DNA of 64,000 nt from Amborella trichopoda (Eukaryota; Streptophyta; Magnoliopsida; Amborellales; Amborellaceae): contig NW_006498137.1 in NCBI RefSeq assembly GCF_000471905.2, positions 1,081,323 to 1,145,322 of the forward strand, read 5' to 3'. A model generated the notes under the pieces. It was not told the origin of the DNA. It saw nothing but the letters and a program-made list of their open reading frames with translations, and made no database searches. The position numbers were made by a program, and so were the translations under genes. Positions 22,401 through 34,400 of the stretch are shown here, one piece after another. Positions within the stretch are counted from its first letter, which is position 1, and every line of letters begins with the position of its first letter.

Positions 22401-25400
22401 CAAGCTGGCACACCACTCGCTCAGGCGCAACTATAATGCAATTTTATTGCTACGGCTAAAACAGGGGCTATCCAGATGGTCATAGCATACTGCTCATTTG
22501 TCTGATACAAATCTTGTTGGTGGCCTTAATGTAAAATTTTAAATCTACTAGCACATGTGGTTCCTCATATTTTATGGATTGGTCATATTTTGCAATAGCT
22601 AGAAATATTATAGTCATGAATGTCTATGGGAATCGCAGGATATGAAGACGGGCAAAAGACTCGGTTGAATTATACCATTTTTTGTATGAATAATATTAGA
22701 TGTTGTTGAAGAAGTTACATGTGATGACTAATCGATTACATTATAACTTTTAAACATCAGCACCAATTGGTTTTATCCCAGCATTTTTGCTGGTTGAGAA
22801 CTTGAGAGATTTGAGTATGGAGATGGGATTCCTATACACTATCAGGATCAAATATGATTTTTTAAATAACAGAAGATATCTCTATCATGTACCAAAAATG
22901 AACTACTGAAAAGAAAGTCCATATAGGTGAACAAAGGGGCTTCTATCAATGCATAATGTTGCTTAGAACTAGAAATGCATATCACAAAATTTTCTGACAC
23001 ATTTCATACCAATGCCAAATACCAATAATAATTCGACTGGTATATTTGACAAGAGGGTTCCTGGTCAGTTATGACTCTGGATCATCTTGAAGCCACCTTT
23101 CTCGAGCCCATTTTCAATTTTATAGGTTTGATATATAGGATATTTTCTTGTTGTTTTCATTTTCTTTTTGCCCCAACATTTTAAATGTAGTTCAGAATAT
23201 TCCAAGTTTCTTTCTTACAGGCTAGATTGAAATCGTGGTTTTCTGTTGGGGTGGAAGTTGAATTTATGGGCATGTCTGGGTCTGATGGAAAGTAGGAATT
23301 TCCTAGGAATCACTTTATTTGGGCACAGGAACTCTAAAACTGGAGAAGAATTTGGTGTGCATGGGTCCTTTGAGTCTTCCATTGCTTGATTGAATGTTCT
23401 TATTTCATCGAGTAAATAACTGCTTTAACATCCAAGGTTCTGCGAGAATAATTAAGTGGAACTTCCTATGAACCTTTTGGTCGTACTTTAAAATTTAAGA
23501 GAATTCCTTAAAAAATTTTGTCATGGACATTCCATTGTCATGTGAGAAGGTTTAAAACTTGTTTGGATCTCGTCTTGTCCAAGTTGTTGCTGATTCTTGC
23601 ATTGGTTGTTTAATGAAATGGAATTATTTGTTTAATGTTGGGCTGTTAATTTTTTATTGTTATCACCACTTGCAGGAATTGGTAGGTTTCTCTTTAACAT
23701 TGAAATTAAAATGGATCTAACATGGTCTCCTGAATATATTTAGGTTGTTGGACACTCTTTGGGTGGGGGCACTGCTGCACTCCTAACCTATGTATTGCGG
23801 GAGAGGGAGGAGTTCTCTACCTGTACTTGTGTTACATTTGCTCCAGGCATGTATTTCCTTGAGACCTTGACTATTTATTTAATAATCTGATTGGTTAAAT
23901 ATTCTGACTGTTAATGTTCGTCGTTAATGTTTGTTGGGGAACTGGGTTTCCTTTGGATCATGTGTTGGATTTTCTGGCATGCCATCGATGTATTGATTCT
24001 TTTTGTTTCTTATTGTCAATATTCAACTCTAATGGTTGAACTAGGTAAATTTCACTATTGCCCACCTTTATTGCACTTCAGATCATATGACATGAAATGT
24101 TTAAATATGTGAACAAGCTTTTTGTTTCTCCTGCATCATTCTTTGAATTGTAATGTTTTGAGGGCAGACCTGAAATTGGGGCCTATGTCTGTGCCTTTGA
24201 AGGTTCAGCCTTGGGACTTCGGCTCAACTTCATGGCCAACCATCCATTATTGGTGAAGATAATCCTGTCAAGAATGTTTTTCTGTCTTACCTTCTTGTCG
24301 CCTTTGATGCTGCTATCATATAGTGTTTCTATTTTTATAATTTATGGGCATATAATTTTGTGCCTTTGTTCGTGTGTACGTCATCTTATCTTATTTTTTG
24401 TTTTAAGCAAAGTACATGCGAACGTTTTTGGGGTACATTTCCCTGAGCACTATGTGTTGTACGAGCTCGTGTCTCAGTGCTTCATTGAACTGCAATGCTG
24501 AATTAGTAAACTCTGTAGCAAATCAGGTTTCTAAAACTCAATTAATTTTCACTCCCTGAAGTACTTCTTTTTGGGGACAGGTTAGCATTGATGTAGGGCT
24601 TTGAACTCCATGCCCTAACTGCTGCAACACAGTATCTAATGTCCGAATCCCACTTCTAGCCTATGCAAAAAAGAAGAAGAAAAAAAAGAAAAAAAGAAAA
24701 AAAGAAAAATTAAAGGTTGTGGATTGAAGCTTCCATTTAAACATTAGCCACTAAGGGAATTCATCAAACCTTGTCATCTTCTAGTAAAAGTTTCTGATTG
24801 GGATTCAGAGTTACTTTTTGTTTCCCACCAGCATTCTTTTGTTAATCCTAGGGTTTTAAAAATCACCGATCCGGATTTCAATTGCCTAGTCCAGATCGAA
24901 AATTGTTGCGGCCGTTCTGTTCCCCATGATATATTGGGAACCGTCTGGTTCTTTGACATAATCAGTTGGTAAAGTCAGTAATTAGCCGGTTTTGTCAGAA
25001 TAGAACTGACTTGAAATGGTCGCCCCATGTTATTTGCAATATTTGATTTTTTTTGAAAGTTGTGCAATTTTTTAATTTTTTTTTTTATAAACAAAGGGGC
25101 GGTGGCCCATCCCATATTTGATTACTTTTTCAAAGTCACTATCTCGTCAGCTGATCATTTCCCGCTCCTGCGTGAGCATAGCTCATCAAGTGGCTTGTGG
25201 TTAACGCTTACACCTTGCTGCATATGCCTTAGCCTTTTGTAAAGGCTTTTGCTTCTTTAAATCCCCGATGTGGGACTTTTTTCTTGCTTATTCAATCTAC
25301 TGCATGAAACGACTTTTCTTGGGACATTTAGCACTATTGCACGGAACAAATAAATTTTGGGGTGTTGAATAGCTCTAGTGGTTCACTCATTTAGCACTAT

Positions 25401-28400
25401 TGCTTGAAACAAATAAATTTTTGGGGTGTTGAATAACACAATTGCATGGGACATTTAAAACGAATAAATTGTTTCAAAAAAACACTGTCAATTTTTTTTT
25501 TTTTAGAATAGCAAAAACATGTCTGGTGAGAAAGCAAAAATGGAGGATCATAGCTTTTTCCCTGATTGTCATTTTGGTTTAATAAAAACAGGATAGCTCA
25601 TTGTGAGGATCAAAGCTTTTTTCTCTCTATTAACTCAAAAGGTCCAAAGCTATTGTAGGATTCCTTTTTATTCACTACGAAAGTTTGAGTAATAGTGATC
25701 CATTTTATTGCAATGAGTTGTATTTTAAATCTTATTTTGACCATAAAATAGATGTAATGGATAGCAAACGCCCAGACACGAGACAAGTTCTTAGTATTGA
25801 TGTAATACTATTTTTTTTAAACCGCAAAAACTAAAATTTTAAGAAACTATAGTATTTTTTGAAAATAATTTAATACTTGATCTTGCTGATCCGGCCAATT
25901 CTCCGATCCAGATCACCGATCCATTTATCCGACATGATTTTTGGGGTTGCCGATTCAGGTCACTGATCTGTTTTTTAAAACCTTGGTTGATATGAGTTTC
26001 TTGCTTTTGTCGCTTCTCTCACAGGGAGCTGATTAATTGGCTTGCCATTGACTGCAGCCATATCCTTTGGAAGATGTGCTGAATTGTCATCTACGAGAAT
26101 TCTGGAAATATGGGCAGTGTAGAATCTTTAGAGGAAATTATTATGCTTTGTGACATGCTTAGAAATTGGATAAGGGCTTCCACCATTATTTGAAGCTAGT
26201 TATGGGGGAATTATATAATGTTAGGGTGGAGAACTATGCAAAAGATTGGAGAGATGTTTCACATAAGTCATGAGACCTATCCCTCGGTTCAATGATGCTA
26301 GATGGTACATTTAAAGGAAATCACAACTGCAGCTGCATTTGGAATGGGCCCTGTAGGAGTGGACTAACTTTCTAGGGACAGTGAAGGTTATGTTATAAAA
26401 TGTCTTTGCCGGATTGGCTTCAAAGAGGTAGGTCTCTTATTGTGGAGGTGAAAGTCCTACTATCTGTGCCTTAGAGTTTTCTCCAAACAATTGCTGGGTT
26501 CTTTGATTATGGATGGTAATTTGTTGAATCTGATCGAATGGGTGTGCCAAAGAAGATAATCACCATCATCCCAGCCTTATCCCAACTGTTAGGGGTTTGA
26601 CTATGTAGATCCTGTTCGACCGTTCTACTTTATCAAGGGCCATAACTTTAGTCAAACCAGTCACCGTATCTCTTCTCACTTCTTCCATCCATGTCCTTTT
26701 GGGCCTTTGCCTTGCTCTTTTAGAGCATTCCTCTTGAACCTTACTCCTCCCAAGCGGTGTTGTTCTAGGTCGATGTTGTTCATCGACTTAAGTTTACTTT
26801 CTCTCATCTTATCGCCTAAGTTTATTTTCTCTCATCTTATCGCCTATTGACGCTACCCCTAAGTTCCCTCTGATGTATTATTCCGAATTTTATCTTTTCT
26901 TGTCTTGCCACTCATCCATCTCAACATTCCTATCTCAACCACATGCATTTTATGGATATGTTGTTTGTTGATCGCCCAGCATTATATTCCATACAGCATG
27001 GCTGGTCTTAAGCCATCTTATAGAACATCCCCTTCAGTTTCATTGGTATGCGACGATCATACAAGACTCTAGAAGCACATCTCCACTTTATCCACCAAAA
27101 TCTAAATCAATGCACGACATCTTCCTCAATCTCTCCATTCTCGTAGATTATTGACCTTAGATATCAAAAATAATATCTTTTAGGTACTTCTTGTCATCAA
27201 TATTAACTAATTTTTTGTTTCTAATTCTATTATTACTAAACTTGCATTTTATATATTTTGTCTTAGTCTGGCTAATATAAAACCTTTAGATTCTAGAGCA
27301 TCTCTTTAAAGTTTAACTTTGCACTGATGCTGTTTCTAGTCTCATCAATCAAAAACTGTCATTCACAAACATACACCACGGTACCTCATCATGTAGAGGC
27401 CTAGATAACTCCTCCATAACAAAAATAAAGAGATATGGGTGCAACGCTGACCCCTGATGTAGGCTTACTGTCACCGAAAACTCACTTTTCTCTCCACTAG
27501 TTGCCTTTACATTAGTTTGCTCTCCCTCACACATATCCCTCCATGTCAATAATATATTCTCTAGAGACTCGTTTGAACGTTTCTTTTCCAACATCCACCA
27601 AATGAAGTCTCTAGGTACCCTGTCGTATGCTTTCTCTAAATCAATAAAGACCGTGTGGAGGTCTTTTCTCTTCTCCTTATAAAGTAGCCTCATTGATTGA
27701 CATCCCTAGCATAAAACCGAACTGATTTTTTGATACACGTTTCATGTTGTAGTCATTGCTCGATCACTCTCTCCCATAGCTTCAGAGTGTGGCTCATAAG
27801 TTTGATCTCTCGATATTGTGCTGCAGAAGATAATAATTTTTTTGCCCACTCTTCTTCCAGTAGTACAATCATTAACTTCACTCAACAAAAAAAAAGATAA
27901 TAAATTTTTTAATAGATATCTAGAGAGTTTTACATGTCGAAAATTTCCTTTAGCTTTGCTCTCGGGGATGCCATTGAGGTCGCCCTCTCTGACTACAGAG
28001 GTGACATACCATTTGGATTGCCCTTCCCCTCCCATGACTTGACAAGTGGACAATGCATTGCTATTCCTAATCGTTATAAGTACCAGATGCTCTCTCGGTC
28101 TTATCGGTTGAACCATGAACTTGGCCTCTAACTAGTTTGTTTCTGTTTGAAATGGGTCAAAACTGTGAATTGGTTGGTGGACTGGTTTTGATTTGTTTTA
28201 TAATTTTTTTTAATATTTTTCCAGATTGGTCTGACTGGTTAACTAGCTGGTCTGAATAGTTTGGATGGCCACCTGTCTGATTCTCAATCATTAGCAACCA
28301 TTGCGCAAGACTTCTTAAAAATTAATCAGATGTAATTATTAAAAAGAAATATCATTTTTAATGATACATTTTTATGTAAAAAACCGTCATGTTAAAAATG

Positions 28401-31400
28401 AAAAAAACTATAAAGCCTCAAAATATTTATTCTATAAATTTATATACAGGCAATGATTATTTATTGCCCCATCCCATTGGGTTTCTTATGTTTCCATTGT
28501 CAGATCCTGAGACAATCTGATGCTCCTCTGTTGATGGAGAATGGCATACTTTCTGTTCATGGCTACAGATCTTCCCAACTGGTTGCAGTAGACGTCTGAG
28601 GTTGCATATGGAGTCCTTTATGAGTTCTTTGTGGCCCCTTTTAGGGGGTCGTTTCACCTATAGTACCAAGATAATTTGAAATTCTTTACGAAGAAGCCTA
28701 AAAATTAGTATTGAGGAGTCGTACGAAACGGGTCTTTAAAGTTGGCTTGTATATAGGTCCCTTCAATCCTCAGTTGCTGGTGTTACATTGAGCTTTTTTT
28801 GAAGAATCCACGTAAGATTGGAGGGGTTGCTGTAATGAAAAATTTGTGGGTGGTTAACCCTCGTGTAGGATTTTGTCCATACTTATTTGGTGAGGGCCTT
28901 TCTTTCGTTTCATGATTTCTTTAAAATGAATATGAGATTAATGCAATGAAAACCCAGTCTATCCCTTCTGAAAGTTTTGATGTAGAAATTAGTGTGGTTG
29001 ATTCAGCTGGAAAGTATGTGAGGAAAAATTATTGGTTCCTTAGTGCAAATAAGTGATTATGAATCTATCTTATGATTATGGTCTAAGAAGAACTTGACAT
29101 AAGAATGAACATGTGGAGGAGAGGAACTTGGCCGTTTTTGCAAGATCCATGGTCATGGAGTGATGGAGAAAGTCTTTGTGCCTTTTGATTGCTCACCTAG
29201 TTCATTGTAGTTTAGCTTCTAGGTATAGCATGTTCTCCAGTATGTGTCAATGAGCTGGTGGAATTCGTTAGTAACAGATAATATGGTCCAATTATAAATA
29301 AATGGAAGCTTATTATACAATATATTTGGAGGGACTCCTTGAAGTGGTGAACCCCTTTACCAACTTGCAAGCTGTGGTAATTGGGAACTGCATGAGTTTT
29401 GGGTCAGTGTACAATATTTAATTGGGGCACTGTGGGATTTGAGACCCTTGCATTGGGGCCTTTTAACTTTTTATTAGCTTTTGACGATATACATGTTTTG
29501 GGGTCTTGGACTATTCTCCTTGTTACTCTATAAAAATAAAAGAGACCACTTTCTCTTTGTGCTGCAATTTGCTAATTTATTCCTTTGGTGCTCTTCTCTT
29601 CATCTCCACCAAATACTACAAAATGTTACTATTATTTGGGTAGGCATGCTGTAAGCCATATGCATGTTTGTCTTCCTATCACTTTTGCTTTGATGGATTT
29701 ATTCATTCTGGGGTTTTTCTATGTTCCTTACGATTAAGGTTCAAAATACAGGTGGATATAGGTCTGTAGCAGTGGGCTCTCTAACCATATAATATGGTAG
29801 TAGCTGATATATATCAGGGTTAAAACAGGAAAATCAAATATTATTATTTTTTAAATCTAAAGGTTTGATAGGATTTATTTGAAAATCATATTATGTAACA
29901 GAATTTAGGGAAATCCATCAAAATACACCTAACTTATCAACTATTTAACATTTTACTCATTTTCAACTATTCCAACTCATGATCATGCATTTCTTGGGGG
30001 GGCTTTGTGAATTTAAATAAAAAGAAATGGAAAAAATGTTAAAGGGTGCGGTTTGTATTGAGCCTAGGCTCTAAACAATCAAATTAGAGCCTACCTTCAA
30101 ATAGTGTTGAGAAATGTGGTTTCAATACTGGAAATCTTTGTGATAACCTTAAAATATATTTTCATCTTTATTTATAAAGTTAAAGCTTAAAAAATTGTGT
30201 AGATCGACAGATCTATGAAAACTTGAAAATCTTAAAAATTGACGGTCCAAAAATGCGTTACAAAATACACTATTTTCAAACTTGAAATCCATTTTTTTTT
30301 CTCATGTCCATGTATCGTGTTGTCAAGATGATCAATTTGAGGGTATTTGGACATCAAAACAACCTCTTCTAGTGAAATTTTGGAGGTATGCTCTAATTTG
30401 ATTGTTCAGAGCCTCGGCTCTATATAAACTTTTCCTAATGTTAAATAGGTTATCCTTTAGGTGCATTTTGATAAATTTCCCCAGAATTTGCATACGATTT
30501 AATGGTGTTGATCTTCTATTCGTTAATACGTTTAAAGAAAAAGTGTATATAACTCTTATTTTCATAGAGAATGGGTTTCACAAAGTCTATATCGCCCTTT
30601 TTTTTTTAAATCATAAAAAGAGGTTTATATATTGTTGAATTGATTTATAACAGCGCTCAAAACCTCAAAATCGCCAATATTTGACCATATCAAGTGATAT
30701 GACTATATGGGGTACACCATCCCATTTCGGTTATGTATTACGGATCTGGTAAGGCCCGGTATGTTAGAAATGACTGCTATTTCTGAAGCCTTTTTCTGAA
30801 TCACACTTGTGATGATTAATTTCTTATGTAGGGAAGTTTATTTGTTTGGTGAATTATGATTTGTATTTCATGAGGTTTATTTATTAGGTGCATTATGCTT
30901 TATATTTCATAAAGTTTATATATTAATGATTTGTATTTGATGAAATTTGTATGCGCAGCTGCTTGTATGACATGGGAGTTAGCAGAATCAGGTGTCTCCT
31001 TCATTACTTCCATAATCAATGGTTCGGACTTGGTGCCTACTTTCTCGGCTGCATCTGTGGATGATCTACGCTCAGAGGTGATTCTTGAGTAATTTATTTT
31101 ATTCAATTCCAATTTGTAACTTGTTGCTAATTTCTAGGCTGTCATGATTCTTGAAAAATGTAAGGGCGGTATCTATAGCATGTTATGGGGCAAGGTTTAA
31201 AAAAATGCCGGGCGGGGGGCGGGAGGCAGGGGGCGGGGGGCTGCCTAGTGCCTAGGTGGCTGCTCAGAACCTCAGGTGCTGAGAGGTACGAGATATATAC
31301 ATATATGCATTTATGCGCTGTTGAAACGCACATATATGGCTATATATGTGTTGAATAATGCATATTTATGCATTTATATATATTCTTAACTAACTTTTTT

Positions 31401-34400
31401 GTACAAATATGCGTGAATGTTGAAGCACGTTCAAATAACTGAAAATTTTGCTACTTTGAATCACTAAAATGGTGAAGGGGGGAAAAAAAAAACACTAGTA
31501 CTTAGTGTATTGGTGATTAAGTGTCTATACACCATACTCTATATTTTGTATGTCATACAGTCATAGTCAGACTCTATGTCTCCAATGAGACCAAATAACC
31601 AATACAAAATGATGTTTTACTTAAGATGCTATACAAATGAAAAGAAAGAGATCTCTAATTGTTCAATGTTTTGGATGTTTTATCCTCAATGTTTTGATTG
31701 CACTCAAATCACTGCAAAAGTTTTCTACGAACCCCTCATTTGAACCCTAAAATTGATTGTGAGAAGATATGGTAAGGTTTTGGATGATTCCACGAATTTC
31801 TCAAAATTTTTCCCATGTTGAAAAAATCACAAAATCCAATAATTTTGGGTGTTTCTAGGGCATAGGACGAGTTTTCTACTTTAGGCACCCAGGAACTTCT
31901 GCCTAGGCCTAGACAGGCGGCCTATGGCCTCTTGGGCACCTAGGTGGCTGCCTAGGTGCTGGGCGACTGTTTTTTGAAACAGTGATATGGGTTACAACCA
32001 TAGGTTGCATTTGTTTGTGTGCATGCATGGGATTCTGTTTATGTAGACAGGTTAGACACTTGCTTTTCTACGATGTACATGCATCTAACTTGGTTAACAA
32101 TTGAGTAAGTTGCGCATATCATTCTCATTTTGTTTTTCTCTCTACAGGGTAATATATTTTATTTCTTTCTAGTTTCTATGGTGTTACCTTAGTTTTTCTT
32201 CACTATTTGTGCAGTTCTTTACAAAGTGCTCTTGTTGAATGTCACTTTGAAACAGGTGACAGCATCTGCATGGCTAAATGATTTACGAAACCAGATTGAG
32301 CACACAAGATTTCTGAGCACTGTGTATCGGTCTGCATCTGCCTTGGGTTCTCGATTGCCATCCATTGCTAGTGCCAGGGCAAGAGTTGCGGGAGCAGGTG
32401 CAATTCTACGTCCTGTCTCCAATGGTACACAGGTATGCTTTACATTTTCCTCAAACACCAACAAACAATTTGATGTTCAATCTTATGCATAATAGAATGT
32501 CATGATATCTACCATTTTTGAGCCAAAAAAAAAAAAAGTAGTTCCCTGCACTTCTTTTACGTAGATAACAATTTGAAACGATGAGTTAGTTTTATTCTAA
32601 GAAAATAGGACGGTAAAAGAAATGAAATGAATATTACCTCACTTATGCACTGAGGAACTAAAAAAAGGTAAAGTATATTGCTGTAGGACCCACGTTTGGT
32701 TCCTACCTGAGTATGGTAAGGCTTTGTGGGCGGATACCAAAGGTTTAGGGTTAGCAAGGTATAAAGGCAGATCATAGTTGTTGGAAATGCCTGAGATTCT
32801 GAATCTTTATAGGAATCGAAATCATAGATTCGCGGCTGGTTGGCAGATTCCTGTTTTTGCAATCAACGTCTGTAGGAAAGGAATCACAGGAATGGGATTC
32901 CTATTTTACATGCATCAAGTTTCGACCCAGATTCTGACCGCTTTGGAATCGAGTTTCTTAACCTATTGGGAATCGACCCATATAGAAACGAGATGCCTAC
33001 ATTTATGGAATCGTGAATCCAACATCTTTGGAATTAAGTTTTTGATGTATTTGGAGTCAAGATTCATACCAGTTTGGAATTTAGATTCATATTAGTTTGG
33101 AATCGAGTTTTGAGCCACATGACAATTGAGATTTGTAACTCTATGGGGTTGAGTTTCAAGCCCTTTTGAATCAAGATCCTTCATCAACTACATCTCGTGC
33201 TTTAACAACTTAGAACCTCATCAACCAATTGAGATCAGAGGTCTCTAAGACCTAAATAAGGGTTTTGTAGATATGAAGTCAGCGTATTGAGTTATTGACC
33301 ATTGAGCTCAGATAGTATCAAAAATAAGGTCAGTTTATAGACAACTCATATTCCTACTGAGGAAACTGTCTACAAAAGATACAAATGACTTTGTGACATG
33401 GTGTCAGTTGTGTTGTAGTCCTATGTGAATGTAAAACTATCTTCCAATTGTATTTTTAAAAAGGCATCCAATTCTAGCACTCTTAGAAACATGATTCGAG
33501 CCAGTCCTAGCACCATTAGCACTATCATTAATGCTCCAACGGCTAGTTATACTTGCCTTTGTTGCTTGGAAAAGACATTAGAATCATACATGTTGAGAGT
33601 ACTTGTTAACTATAAACATTTGCACTTAAAGTTGATTCGTGTTACAAATTCTTTATCACTGCGTTCATTGGATTATTATTTGAAGCACTTATAAACCATG
33701 GGAAACAACGTTCTCCAATCAAGTTCCCAACTAACTGAAATCAGAATCCATAAATATTTGAGATGAGATTCCATGTTGAACAACACCAATACTTGATTTT
33801 GTGGAATCAGGATTTAAACAAAATTTGGTGTGGGATTCTATGAAGGTGGAAGCAAGATTCTATGTTGATTGAATTGCAGTTTCCTGCACCTATGAATCGG
33901 GGTACTTGATGTTGTGGATTCTGGATTCAGAAAAGAAAAAAAAAAAGGTCAAATTGAGATTCATTATATGTGGAGTCGGGAATCAACAAATGTAGAATCA
34001 AGATTTAATAAATGTTGGAATCGAGATTCCATTGTTGGGATGAGATTCAGAAAAAGTTGGAATTGAGATTCCTTAAATAGGGAATCAAGATTCTTGACTT
34101 CAAAGGAAATGGGTTTTGTAAAGATTCTTTGATTTCATCACCGGATCGGGATTCGAAGCGCAATGGCAGCTTGGGCAGAGAGATTCCGTTAACTATGGGG
34201 TAGATTAACTCCTTTTGTATTAAGTAGGAGTGGATATTAGGAGGCTTAAAGAGGTAGGACTTGGGCTAGGTCTTTGGTGGAGGTGGAGACTTTGGTGAGA
34301 TTAAAGTATTGGGTTTGAATAGAGGGTTTAATGGAAGCGAATGCAATGGAGGCTATGTAGGCTATTGTTCTTCTTGTCATCTTCCTAATTTTCTGGATCT

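Larger units (their letters stand above)
23847..30958 (+). other. Lipase intron 4 (7.1 kb, GC-AG)
   Basis: Holds an A-rich AAG/AAAG tract (24665-24712), a candidate non-autonomous hAT-like element (24843-25985), an RNase-H-like LINE fragment (26280-26570), an RTE-like LINE (26.56-27.77 kb, antisense) and a MITE A copy (30044-30436). 28140-30030 has coding-like scraps such as SVVDSAGKYVRKNYWFL (about 28990) that I cannot assign. Confidence 0.75.

Noticed and set aside
25080..25270. Possible tRNA or SINE head ending CCCCGATGTGGGACTTTT
   Set aside because: No cloverleaf, box A/B pair or target duplication could be made out.
28940..29060. Coding-like phrase SVVDSAGKYVRKNYWFLSANK
   Set aside because: Looks protein-like, but I cannot place it in a family and found no neighbouring exon; left as unassigned intron content.
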